Shown here: positions 1-5,671 of the stretch, one piece after another | Layout: each line of letters starts with the position of its first letter | How positions within the stretch are numbered: position 1 is the first letter of the stretch | Source: a methanogenic archaeon | Lineage (GTDB): Archaea > Thermoplasmatota > Thermoplasmata > Methanomassiliicoccales > Methanomethylophilaceae | Reading direction: 5' to 3' | Assembly (NCBI GenBank): GCA_902787415.1 | Contig: CADAGG010000027.1 | Span: 1-11,337, forward strand | Length of the DNA: 11,337 nucleotides | The notes under the pieces: generated by a model | Database searches by the model: none | What the model was told of the DNA's origin: nothing | Seen by the model: the letters and a program-made list of their open reading frames with translations, nothing else | Program-made: the position numbers and the translations under genes

Positions 1-552
1 TTCAAGAACGTCGAGGCCAAGATCAACTTCATCAGGCAGGCGGGCTTCCAGCCGGTCATCCCCTCGGGATACCGCTTCCCCCCGAGCCGCTTCGAGATCG
101 GCGACAACCCCGAGAAGTACAAGGCTCTGGCACTTACGCTCAAGGCCTACACCGACACCTACTATCAGTTCGCCGAGAGCATCGTTGTGTTCCTCGACAT
201 CGTGAACACGCTGTTCGTCAACAAGACGGTGGAGATCAACGACAAGGGATTCCCGCAGGCACGTATGGACCGCAGCGGCACCATCATCCCCATCTCCAAG
301 TTCTCCTCCGGAGAGAGGCAGATCCTCATCATGTTCTACCTGCTCCTGTTCAAGGCCGGGACCGATTCCCTGGTCATCATGGACGAGCCCGAGGTCTCGC
401 TCCACGTATCGTGGCAGCAGCAGATCGGCAAGTTCGTGGGCGACGTCGCCCGCATAAGGAACCTGCAGGTCATCATATCCACCCACTCGCCCTCCATCAT
501 ACACGATGACTGGGACAAGACCGTGGAACTCGCCACCACCCGCAAAGACTGA
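1..552 (+). CDS. ABC/AAA-type ATPase, C-terminal part (5' end outside window); possible AriA-like subunit
   Basis: The frame is open from base 1, so the GTG at 187 is internal and the gene begins upstream; 183 residues are visible. In order they carry an ABC-type signature SSGERQ (residues 102-107), a Walker B block LVIMDEPEVSLH with D128-E129, and a switch histidine in ISTHSP (H162). This is the C-terminal lobe of the SMC/OLD-like AAA_15/AAA_21 ATPases, in which the signature lies far from the Walker A motif, here out of view. The DUF4435 gene starts 7 bases after the stop, so the two are probably translated together. Known relatives pairing such an ATPase with a Toprim/DUF4435 protein include PARIS AriA; OLD and Gabija systems are looser parallels. 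The ATPase would act as phage sensor and scaffold for the nuclease. The family call is firm; the defence role is inferred from the pairing. Confidence 0.85.
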   Translation, partial: FKNVEAKINFIRQAGFQPVIPSGYRFPPSRFEIGDNPEKYKALALTLKAYTDTYYQFAESIVVFLDIVNTLFVNKTVEINDKGFPQARMDRSGTIIPISKFSSGERQILIMFYLLLFKAGTDSLVIMDEPEVSLHVSWQQQIGKFVGDVARIRNLQVIISTHSPSIIHDDWDKTVELATTRKD

Positions 553-559
553 TGTTAAC

Positions 560-1411
560 ATGTTAGACCAGCTCACCTCATCTGACATCGCCAACGAAGT
601 CTCCATGATGCGTTCGGTGTTCAAGGGCACCGTGCTCATAGTGGAGGGAGTAAGCGACAGCCGTCTCTACGGGAAGTTCACCGACAGGGAGAACGTCAGG
701 ATCATGATCGCCCATTCCAAGAACAACGTGATGCAGGCGGTCAGCATGCTCCGCGACAGGAGGAAGGACAACGCGGTCCTGGGGATCATCGACCGCGACA
801 TGGACGCCCTCCTGGGCAAGAAACGTTCCCCGCCCCTCTTCCAGACCGATAAACGCGACCTCGAATCCACGATACTCGCCTCCCCCGCGCTGGAGGCGGT
901 GATCGCGGAGTACGGCGACACCGATAAGGTCCGCGCCTTCGAGGACCGCTACGGCCCCCTCAGGGACTGCCTGGCCCGGGCGGCCAGCCCGGTGGGCCTC
1001 CTCATGTTCGTCTCCTACAAGAAGGGGATGAACCTGAGCTTCAAGGACCTCGACTTCACATTCTTCGTCAACCCCCATACCCTCAAAACGGACCTCCCGA
1101 AGCTGGTGGCCCACGTGTACTCCGTGTCCATGGGGCAGAGGTATCAGCGGGCCGCGGTGGTCGACATGGTCGCCGAGCTGATGAACGACTTCGGAGAGTC
1201 GTGGGACGTCACCCGCGGACACGATGCCGTCACCGTCCTGAAGCTCGGGCTGAGGGCCGGCCTCGGATCCTACAACGCCAAGGGCCTCACCGACGGGGAG
1301 CTGGGCGGTGCCCTGCGTCTCGCGTATTCGAGAGGTGCGTTCGAATCCACCGTCCTCTATCGCGCCACTTGGGACTGGTGCCGGGAGAACGGGCTGAAAC
1401 TCTGGTCTTGA
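560..1411 (+). CDS. DUF4435 (Toprim-like) protein, possible AriB-like nuclease
   Basis: A 283-residue protein. The open frame extends back to an ATG at 506, but that start lies inside the ATPase gene; the ATG at 560, just after the ATPase stop, is preferred and gives a first strand with the expected motif. Toprim-like features are the strand VLIVEGVSD with E29, the strand GIIDRDMD with D78, D80 and D82, and a TDKRDLEST segment (residues 97-104) typical of DUF4435. A GHD motif (220-222) lies in the helical C-terminal part. In PARIS, the DUF4435 protein AriB is held by the ATPase AriA and, when released by a phage trigger, cuts host tRNA. The Toprim acids are present, so activity is plausible. 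No strong Shine-Dalgarno is visible; the 7-base gap suggests coupling to the ATPase. Domain call good, nuclease function inferred. Confidence 0.82.
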   Translation: MLDQLTSSDIANEVSMMRSVFKGTVLIVEGVSDSRLYGKFTDRENVRIMIAHSKNNVMQAVSMLRDRRKDNAVLGIIDRDMDALLGKKRSPPLFQTDKRDLESTILASPALEAVIAEYGDTDKVRAFEDRYGPLRDCLARAASPVGLLMFVSYKKGMNLSFKDLDFTFFVNPHTLKTDLPKLVAHVYSVSMGQRYQRAAVVDMVAELMNDFGESWDVTRGHDAVTVLKLGLRAGLGSYNAKGLTDGELGGALRLAYSRGAFESTVLYRATWDWCRENGLKLWS

Positions 1412-1450
1412 TCGGTGTCAAAAGTTAACGGTGCTGGCACATCGTCAATC

Positions 1451-1459
1451 CTTAAATAT
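1451..1459 (+). promoter_or_regulatory. Archaeal TATA box for the SMR pair
   Basis: CTTAAATAT is centred about 28 bases upstream of the ATG at 1483. That spacing puts the transcription start at or just before the start codon, i.e. a leaderless mRNA. It is the only AT-rich element in the 71-base gap after the DUF4435 gene, so the pumps are probably transcribed separately from the ATPase pair. Confidence 0.6.
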
Positions 1460-1482
1460 GACGATGCAGGTCGCCTGTAACC

Positions 1483-1815
1483 ATGGTTAACCTTGACCTG
1501 CTTTGGGTTGTGGCCGCCGGACTCAGCGAGCCCATATGGATGGTGTCCCTGAAGAAGTACAACGACTCCAAGAACATACTGTGGGGAGCCGTCGTACTGG
1601 CATTCATGTTCATCGGACCCACCTGCCTCTCCATGGCCACCAGGGGGACCATACAGGTCAGCATAGCGTATTCGGTATGGGTGAGCATCGGCGCCGCCAT
1701 GGTCACCATAATCGGATGGCTGTTCTATAAGGACCCAATCGACAGGCAGACGCTCGCCTTCCTCGGGATGATCATCGTCGGAGTGGTCGGACTCGACCTC
1801 ATAACGGGGGCCTGA
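1483..1815 (+). CDS. Small multidrug resistance (SMR) family transporter, subunit 1
   Basis: A 110-residue, four-helix membrane protein of SMR size. Helix 1 carries the family's essential glutamate (E16 in GLSEPIW), the site where substrate and protons exchange in EmrE. Helix 3 has the family pattern AYSVWVSIGAA followed by GWLFYKDP. Positive charges sit in loop 1 (K24, K25, K30) and loop 3 (K82, R87), with one (R54) in loop 2, predicting N-out/C-out topology. The partner gene follows after 2 bases and shows the opposite charge pattern, as in paired SMR systems such as EbrAB and YkkCD. Substrate is unknown: quaternary cations or guanidinium-like compounds are the family's range, and no guanidine riboswitch was recognised upstream. 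Family call secure, heterodimer inferred. Confidence 0.92.
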   Translation: MVNLDLLWVVAAGLSEPIWMVSLKKYNDSKNILWGAVVLAFMFIGPTCLSMATRGTIQVSIAYSVWVSIGAAMVTIIGWLFYKDPIDRQTLAFLGMIIVGVVGLDLITGA

Positions 1816-1817
1816 AG

Positions 1818-2183
1818 ATGAACAACGGATGGCTCTGGGTCATTGCGGGAGGAATCGTTGAGGCGGTGTACACCACCTTCATGGGACTGGCCGACGGAAT
1901 GACCGATCTCCTCTATTCCGCGCTCGGATTCGGGCTCAGCATCGTGGGCACCCTGCTCCTAAACCAGGGACTCAAGGCAGGACTCGCCATGGGCGCGAGC
2001 TATGCCGTATGGGTCGGGGTCGGAGTGGCCGGGGCCGCCGTGGCGGATATTTTGGTATTCTCCAACGGACTGAGCATCCTCGGATACTTCTTCGTTGCAC
2101 TCGTCCTCGGAGGAGTGGTCGGTCTGAACCTCAAGACCGATAAGAAAGCGGAGGAACTCCGCGAAGCTCTCGAAGAGAACTAA
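1818..2183 (+). CDS. Small multidrug resistance (SMR) family transporter, subunit 2
   Basis: A 121-residue SMR protein with four predicted helices. It keeps the helix 1 glutamate (E15 in GGIVEAVYT) and the helix 3 pattern SYAVWVGVGVAGAA. It starts 2 bases after the stop of subunit 1, with GAAG just upstream and part of the ribosome-binding context inside the first gene. Loops 1 and 3 lack lysine and arginine, while loop 2 has K52 and the C-terminal tail from residue 105 has several lysines, predicting N-in/C-in topology. That is opposite to subunit 1 and fits an antiparallel heterodimer. Its charged tail (KTDKKAEELREALEEN) extends beyond the usual SMR end. It ends with the only TAA stop among the complete genes. 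Confidence 0.92.
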   Translation: MNNGWLWVIAGGIVEAVYTTFMGLADGMTDLLYSALGFGLSIVGTLLLNQGLKAGLAMGASYAVWVGVGVAGAAVADILVFSNGLSILGYFFVALVLGGVVGLNLKTDKKAEELREALEEN

Positions 2184-2189
2184 AAAGGA

Positions 2190-2195
2190 TTATAA
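2190..2195 (+). promoter_or_regulatory. Candidate TATA box for the cysteine-rich small protein
   Basis: TTATAA is preceded by purine-rich AAAAAGG and lies about 26 bases upstream of the ATG at 2219, the spacing expected for a leaderless archaeal transcript. Confidence 0.45.
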
Positions 2196-2218
2196 CGGCA
2201 CAACGCGAGTTACCGTTC

Positions 2219-2362
2219 ATGGCAGAGCTCAATCCGAACTGCAACTGCCCCAGGACCGACTGCCCCAGGCACGGAAACTGCATGGAGTGTGTGGAGAACC
2301 ACAAGGGAGAGGGGAAGAAGATCCCCTTCTGCCTCAGGTTCATGGTCGAGGGACCCAACTGA
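2219..2362 (+). CDS. Cysteine-rich small zinc-ribbon-like protein (PF04071-type)
   Basis: A 47-residue ORF beginning MAELNPNCNCPRTDCPRHGN. Six cysteines (8, 10, 15, 21, 24, 38) and two histidines (18, 28) form the pattern CxCx4CxxHxxCxxCxxxH followed by a distant C, which I recognise as the cysteine-rich small domain (zf-like, PF04071). This suggests a single folded metal-binding unit, probably zinc. The ATG at 2219 sits about 26 bases after a TATA-like box, and a strong hairpin follows the stop, so the gene looks like a separate transcription unit. Family members are known as free small proteins or fused to other domains; their biochemical role is not established. Coding is supported by the motif and by flanking signals, not by length. 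Confidence 0.78.
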   Translation: MAELNPNCNCPRTDCPRHGNCMECVENHKGEGKKIPFCLRFMVEGPN

Positions 2363-2366
2363 AACC

Positions 2367-2387
2367 GGGCGGCAGGGAATGCCGCCC
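2367..2387. terminator. Hairpin between convergent genes, probable bidirectional terminator
   Basis: A perfect 8-bp inverted repeat, GGGCGGCA (2367-2374) and TGCCGCCC (2380-2387), around a GGGAA loop, followed on the plus strand by pyrimidine-rich CTTCCTTCTC. It lies between the stop of the cysteine-rich protein and the stop of xseB, where a terminator for both is expected. Archaeal termination depends mainly on U-rich tracts, so the hairpin may instead stabilise mRNA ends. Confidence 0.6.
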
Positions 2388-2395
2388 CTTCCTTC

Positions 2396-2650
2396 TCACT
2401 CGAGCTCGCTGAAATCTTCTTTCTTTGTGCCGGAGGCCGTCTCCATGATGGCCTGCACCTTGCGGTCGCTCTCGTCGAGGATCTTCCTGCAGTGCTCGCG
2501 GAGGGCGACGGCGTTCTCGTACACCTTGAGGCTCTCATCCAGATCGAGGTTGCCTCCCTCCAGCTTCTTCACGAGCTCCTCGAGCATGCTCATGCTCTGC
2601 TCGAAGCTCAGTTTCTCTACGTCAATCTTTCCGGTCTCGGTGTCGCTCAT
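2396..2650 (-). CDS. xseB: Exodeoxyribonuclease VII small subunit
   Basis: An 84-residue protein, the usual XseB length (about 60-90). It shows the family pattern LSFEQSMSMLEELVKKLEGG then LDLDESLKVYENAVALREHC, predicted as two long amphipathic helices that wrap the coiled-coil arm of XseA. Several XseB copies bind one XseA to form exonuclease VII, which degrades single-stranded DNA from both ends to acid-soluble oligonucleotides in repair and recombination. The start ATG overlaps the xseA stop in an ATGA (2647-2650), so the subunits are translationally coupled. The C-terminal tail (TASGTKKEDFSELE) is acidic and probably disordered. The call is secure. ExoVII is a bacterial-type enzyme, so its presence here suggests ancient acquisition from bacteria. 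Confidence 0.95.
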   Translation of the reverse strand: MSDTETGKIDVEKLSFEQSMSMLEELVKKLEGGNLDLDESLKVYENAVALREHCRKILDESDRKVQAIMETASGTKKEDFSELE

Positions 2651-3978
2651 TGCAATTCCTCCTTCTCGACTATGTCTGCGAGGGCCCTTCCGTCCCTCAT
2701 CCTTACTGTGATCCTCGAACCCACGGCCAATCCTTTGACCGAGGTCACCGCCTGTCCGTCAGGACCGGCCACGAAGCTGTATCCCCTGTCCAGGACCTTG
2801 TACGGGCTCAGCGCGTCCAGCCTGGCCGCCAGGGTCTGCTCTTTGTAATCCTTGGTGGTGAGGATGGCCTTCATGCCGGGCTCGATCCTCCCGAACACCC
2901 TGTCCGACTGGTTGCGTTTGTTGGCGACCATCGCTTTCAGGGCGGGTTCCGGACGGCTCTCAACCGACAGGAACCTCTTGTGCATCTCGGAGACGGTGTC
3001 CTTCACCGCCGAGGATGCCCTGGAGGACAGGTCGTCCAGTTTCATTCCCAGGTATTCCACCTTCTCCTGCGCCCTGGCCGGAGATAGCTTGCCGTCCACC
3101 GCCACGAACCTGCCCCTCATGTGCTCTATGACCGAGGATAACGCTTTGTTCATCCTGACGGTGAGGTCGCTGAACTGGCGGAGGATCTCCGACTTGTCCC
3201 TGACCGCGAACTGGGCCGCGGCGGTCGGGGTGGGAGCGCGCTTGTCGGCCACGAAGTCCGCCAGCGTGAAATCGGTCTCGTGACCCACCGATGATATGAC
3301 AGGTACCTTGGAGGCGGCGATGGCCCTGACCACGGGCTCCTCGTTGAACGCCCACAGGTCCTCCAGGGAACCTCCTCCGCGTCCCACGATGATGACGTCC
3401 ACGCCCTCCCTGTTGAGCAGCTCGATGCCCGCCACGATGGACTTGGCCGCACCCTCGCCCTGCACCTGCGCCGGCGCGAGGAGGATGTCCGCGGGGAAGA
3501 GCCTCTTGGTGGTCGTAAGTATATCATGAATGACGGCTCCCGTGGGGGAGGTGACCACGCCGATGGTCTTGGGATACTGAGGGATGGGGCGCTTGCGGGC
3601 GCTCTCGAACAGCCCCTCGGCCTCCAGCTTCTTCTTCAGCGCCTCGTACTTCAGGTATAGGTCGCCGATGCCCGAGCGCTTCATCGATTCGACTATGAAC
3701 TGGTAGGAACCGCGCTCCACGTACATGTCGAGATGCCCGTAGGCCTCGATCTTCTGGGAGTCGCCCGGTTCGAAGTCTATGCGGGATCTGGCACTTTTGA
3801 ACATGACAGCTCTGATCTCGCTCCCGGCGTCCTTGATGGTGAAGTAGGAATGGCCGGAGGTGTACAGTTTGAAATTGGAGATCTCACCGATTACCCAAAT
3901 ATCCTTCAGCCCTGGGGTGGAGCCGAAAAGCTCCTTCACGCGGGTGTTCAGTTCGGTTACGGTGACTCTCTCCGACAT
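2647..3978 (-). CDS. xseA: Exodeoxyribonuclease VII large subunit
   Basis: 443 residues, the normal XseA size. The N-terminal OB-fold (about 1-100) contains IWVIGEISNFKLYTSGHSYF (27-46). The catalytic region carries IGVVTSPTGAVIHDIL (139-154), VGRGGGSLEDLWAFNE (198-213) and SSVGHETDFTLADFVADKRA (229-248) followed by PTPTAAA; these are the conserved ExoVII blocks, including the GHETD and DKRAPTPT metal/catalytic motifs. Residues 255-400 are a long charged helical arm where XseB binds, and the C-terminus has the DRGYSFV and RDGRALADI elements. On the minus strand a purine stretch GGGAG lies 4-8 bases before the ATG. It is first in a two-gene operon with xseB and diverges from the thioesterase gene across 131 bases. 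All catalytic motifs are intact, so an active enzyme is expected. Confidence 0.97.
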   Translation of the reverse strand: MSERVTVTELNTRVKELFGSTPGLKDIWVIGEISNFKLYTSGHSYFTIKDAGSEIRAVMFKSARSRIDFEPGDSQKIEAYGHLDMYVERGSYQFIVESMKRSGIGDLYLKYEALKKKLEAEGLFESARKRPIPQYPKTIGVVTSPTGAVIHDILTTTKRLFPADILLAPAQVQGEGAAKSIVAGIELLNREGVDVIIVGRGGGSLEDLWAFNEEPVVRAIAASKVPVISSVGHETDFTLADFVADKRAPTPTAAAQFAVRDKSEILRQFSDLTVRMNKALSSVIEHMRGRFVAVDGKLSPARAQEKVEYLGMKLDDLSSRASSAVKDTVSEMHKRFLSVESRPEPALKAMVANKRNQSDRVFGRIEPGMKAILTTKDYKEQTLAARLDALSPYKVLDRGYSFVAGPDGQAVTSVKGLAVGSRITVRMRDGRALADIVEKEELQ

Positions 3979-4000
3979 CTCTCCCGGGAACTCGATACGG

Positions 4001-4021
4001 ATAGAAAAACACTATCGTGTT
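4001..4021 (-). promoter_or_regulatory. Candidate xseAB promoter with adjoining palindrome
   Basis: Read on the minus strand, GTTTTTCTAT (4010-4001) is the only A/T-rich element about 27 bases before the xseA ATG. It overlaps a small palindrome, AACAC-TATC-GTGTT (4008-4021), which could be an operator covering the TATA/BRE. Both elements are short, so confidence is low. Confidence 0.3.
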
Positions 4022-4079
4022 ATCTCTGCCGAAGGATGGCACGCGGACCCATCGATTGACTAAACCCCGTTAAGACAAG

Positions 4080-4087
4080 CCATATAA
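4080..4087 (+). promoter_or_regulatory. TATA box for the thioesterase gene
   Basis: The element CCATATAAC is centred about 26 bases upstream of the ATG at 4110, giving a transcription start at the start codon and a leaderless mRNA. No Shine-Dalgarno is visible in the following sequence TCTCTTTTCGGCGC, which fits. Confidence 0.6.
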
Positions 4088-4109
4088 CCCAGAGTTCTCT
4101 TTTCGGCGC

Positions 4110-4547
4110 ATGGACAGGTCGGAAGCCGAGAAACTGGTGTCTGAGGACTGCAGGCAATACCTTGACAACATCGTTGACATGCTCAACGCCCCCTTCTTCA
4201 GGGACAACGGCATGGAGGCCGTGAGGATCTCCCTGGAAGAGGTCGAGGTCAGGAAGAAGGTGGTCCCATCCGACCGCAACAGCAACGGCTTCTGGCACGG
4301 AGGAATCATCTACGGCGTCATGGACCACGCCTTCGCCATCCTCACCAACATCGAGGGCCACGCGGTAGGGCAGAACTCCAACGTCAACTTCTACCGTCCC
4401 GGCAGGGGAGATATTATCTCAGTGAAGGCGAGGTTCGTCAACGTCTCCCGCTCCCTCTACCACGTCTATGTGGAGGCCTTCGACGGGGAGAAGCTCGTAG
4501 CATCCGGGATATCCACCGCGTTCAGGCTGCAGGAAGTGCATTCCTGA
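4110..4547 (+). CDS. PaaI-like hotdog-fold acyl-CoA thioesterase
   Basis: 145 residues, typical of single-domain hotdog (4HBT/PaaI) thioesterases, which hydrolyse acyl-CoA thioesters as homodimers or tetramers in the cytoplasm. The active-site block is NSNGFWHGGIIYGVMDHAFA (57-76), with the HGG motif at 63-65 at the start of the central helix and D72 as the likely catalytic acid. The following strand GQNSNVNFYRPGRGD (87-101) is the usual PaaI pattern. The N-terminal helix (1-35), with LNAPFFRDNGM, also fits. The gene stands alone, divergent from xseAB, and has its own TATA box. The substrate cannot be read from the sequence: aromatic acyl-CoA (phenylacetyl-CoA-type) is known for PaaI itself, but many archaeal members are uncharacterised. 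Family call strong, reaction likely, substrate open. Confidence 0.88.
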   Translation: MDRSEAEKLVSEDCRQYLDNIVDMLNAPFFRDNGMEAVRISLEEVEVRKKVVPSDRNSNGFWHGGIIYGVMDHAFAILTNIEGHAVGQNSNVNFYRPGRGDIISVKARFVNVSRSLYHVYVEAFDGEKLVASGISTAFRLQEVHS

Positions 4548-4635
4548 CAACCCATGAACTTGGATACGGAAATCGAAAGAAATCGTCGAAAAACGACCAT
4601 AGGCCTTTTATTTTATGAGCAGATACGAAGGCCAT

Positions 4636-4727
4636 CGCCCGGGTTCTTAACCATTCGTACCGGGTGCTAGGCCGCTCCAGACGTTCTCAAGTCGTCTGTA
4701 TGTCGGAGCGGCCGAACAATTTTCGGG
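4636..4727. other. Structured non-coding stretch: three nearby inverted repeats
   Basis: No gene is visible from 4548 to 4835 (288 bases). Within it, CCCGG (4638-4642) pairs with CCGGG (4660-4664). GGCCGCTCC (4670-4678) pairs perfectly with GGAGCGGCC (4705-4713) and encloses a second stem AGACG (4679-4683)/CGTCT (4693-4697). CCGAA (4712-4716) pairs with TTCGG (4722-4726) but shares two bases with the large hairpin, so those two would compete. A T-rich element (4606-4615) upstream could be a TATA box for a small RNA or a terminator for the thioesterase gene. It does not fit a tRNA, 5S rRNA, RNase P or SRP RNA. Confidence 0.4.
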
Positions 4728-4745
4728 ATGATTTTCCTTCAAAAC

Positions 4746-4784
4746 ATGCGTAGTCCGCGTCGGTTCTGCAATTTGTCTACGCAT
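4746..4784. promoter_or_regulatory. Inverted-repeat operator candidate next to a TATA box
   Basis: ATGCGTAG (4746-4753) and CTACGCAT (4777-4784) are a perfect 8-bp inverted repeat with half-site centres 31 bases apart, about three helical turns. The right arm ends 4 bases before the TATA element at 4788. A dimeric or tetrameric repressor or activator could bind here to control the gene at 4836 and perhaps the MarR-type gene after it. This is inference from position and symmetry. Confidence 0.45.
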
Positions 4785-4787
4785 CCG

Positions 4788-4795
4788 CTTTATAG
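4788..4795 (+). promoter_or_regulatory. TATA box upstream of the 111-residue protein
   Basis: CTTTATAG, identical to the element before the kinase-like gene at 8478. The expected transcription start is near 4816, leaving a leader of about 20 bases with a weak GGGAG (4820-4824) before the ATG at 4836. Confidence 0.5.
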
Positions 4796-4835
4796 TAAAT
4801 CCCCGTGGAGAAGATAACAGGGAGAACCGCGTAAC

Positions 4836-5171
4836 ATGTGCCCTCAGATACAAGAACTCACCATGGTGTCCTCAGTAGGAAAGAACTTCGCCAACGTCTA
4901 CGTCTCCGAGAGCTTCGAGGAAGTGGACCGCACCGTGGTCACCGTGTATCTCGAGGCGGACGGCGTCGAGTACAAGCACTTCACCTTCGTGCTCGGCAAA
5001 GGCAAGACCCGTGTCACCCTGACCGAGCTCGGCGCGGGGAAGTACAACTGTTACGCCATCCAGTTCGCCGGTGACGAGAAGGCGGAAGCGAAGATCTCCT
5101 TCGAGATCGGCGACTCCGACAGCGTCGTCGGAATGCTCGGAGAGATCAGGGACCGCCTCGACAGACTCTGA
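4836..5171 (+). CDS. Hypothetical protein, 111 residues
   Basis: I do not recognise this family. The protein is soluble, with alternating short strands (FANVYVS, TVVTVYLEADG, KHFTFVLGKG, TRVTLTELGAG, KYNCYAIQFAGD, AKISFEIGD), suggesting a small all-beta sandwich. A short amphipathic helix closes it (VGMLGEIRDRLDRL, 98-111) and could drive oligomerisation. No signal peptide or membrane segment is seen. A second in-frame ATG at 4863 (residue 10, in CCATGG) is an alternative start and would remove MCPQIQELT; 4836 is preferred because the TATA box at 4788 gives a short leader with a weak GGGAG. The gene is preceded by a probable operator and followed 41 bases later by a MarR-type regulator on the same strand, so the two may share control. 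Confidence 0.72.
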   Translation: MCPQIQELTMVSSVGKNFANVYVSESFEEVDRTVVTVYLEADGVEYKHFTFVLGKGKTRVTLTELGAGKYNCYAIQFAGDEKAEAKISFEIGDSDSVVGMLGEIRDRLDRL

Positions 5172-5183
5172 GAACCCCAATCT

Positions 5184-5190
5184 TCTATAT
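5184..5190 (+). promoter_or_regulatory. Candidate TATA box for the MarR-type gene
   Basis: TCTATAT is centred about 26 bases upstream of the ATG at 5213, matching the leaderless spacing seen elsewhere in the window. It overlaps an in-frame ATG at 5189 that would otherwise be a possible start, which argues against that upstream start. Confidence 0.4.
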
Positions 5191-5212
5191 GTCTCCGCCA
5201 ATCTCTCCTGCG

Positions 5213-5668
5213 ATGAACGGTTCCAGGAACATGGACGACGAGGAATACATCCGCATGATGGTCTACATGCCGGACAAGATCGGCAAATGCGTGGACGCCC
5301 TCGCCGCCGCACATTTCTCGGATCCCGACATGAAATCCTATTTCTTCGCCTACATCCTGAGGCTTCATGCCATCGACGGGGCCACCCAGAAGGACCTCGC
5401 CGAGGTCATCCCCTTCGACAAGTCCCGCATCTCCGTGGTCGTCAACCAGCTTATCAAGCTCGGCTACGTCTACGACAGCGGCAGGGGCAGGAACAGCTCC
5501 CTCCACCTTACCGAGAAGGGAAAGAAGGCCTACCCCGAATGCCGCAGCTTCCTCGACCTCCTCGCCGAGGAGATCTTCGGCCTCGAGGAGGACGGCATCG
5601 AGATCAGGCGCATCAACACCGAGTTCAACGACCGTCTCGACAGGCTCCTCGAGAAGTACAAGCGCTGA
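5213..5668 (+). CDS. MarR-family winged-helix transcriptional regulator
   Basis: 151 residues from the ATG at 5213. Alternatives are 5189, which overlaps a TATA-like element, and 5231. The layout is MarR-like: an N-terminal dimerisation helix, a winged helix-turn-helix with GATQKDLAEVIPFDKSRISV (56-75) then VNQLIKLGYVYDSG (77-90), a glycine/arginine-rich wing GRGRNSSLHLTEKG (90-103), and a long C-terminal helix region (115-151). Such proteins bind palindromic operators as dimers and usually release DNA when a small ligand binds. The local inverted repeat at 4746-4784 is a candidate target, though its half-site separation is wider than usual for one MarR dimer. Its stop lies 3 bases from that of the convergent exchanger gene. 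Family call strong; ligand and targets unknown. Confidence 0.88.
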   Translation: MNGSRNMDDEEYIRMMVYMPDKIGKCVDALAAAHFSDPDMKSYFFAYILRLHAIDGATQKDLAEVIPFDKSRISVVVNQLIKLGYVYDSGRGRNSSLHLTEKGKKAYPECRSFLDLLAEEIFGLEEDGIEIRRINTEFNDRLDRLLEKYKR

Positions 5669-5671
5669 GGA

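Noticed and set aside
187..189. GTG as start of the first gene
   Set aside because: The frame is open to base 1, and the upstream residues read as normal protein, so the gene continues beyond the window edge.
506..559. Upstream start for the DUF4435 gene
   Set aside because: It would overlap the ATPase gene by 47 bases and add a proline-rich tail with no homology; the ATG at 560 follows the ATPase stop directly.
4636..4727. tRNA, 5S rRNA or other standard RNA gene in the hairpin region
   Set aside because: No cloverleaf, T-loop consensus or CCA-adjacent acceptor stem could be built on either strand, and the length and sequence do not fit 5S, RNase P or SRP RNA.
4746..4784. CRISPR repeat or transposon end
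   Set aside because: Only one pair of 8-bp arms is present, with no regular spacing, no target-site duplication and no transposase nearby.
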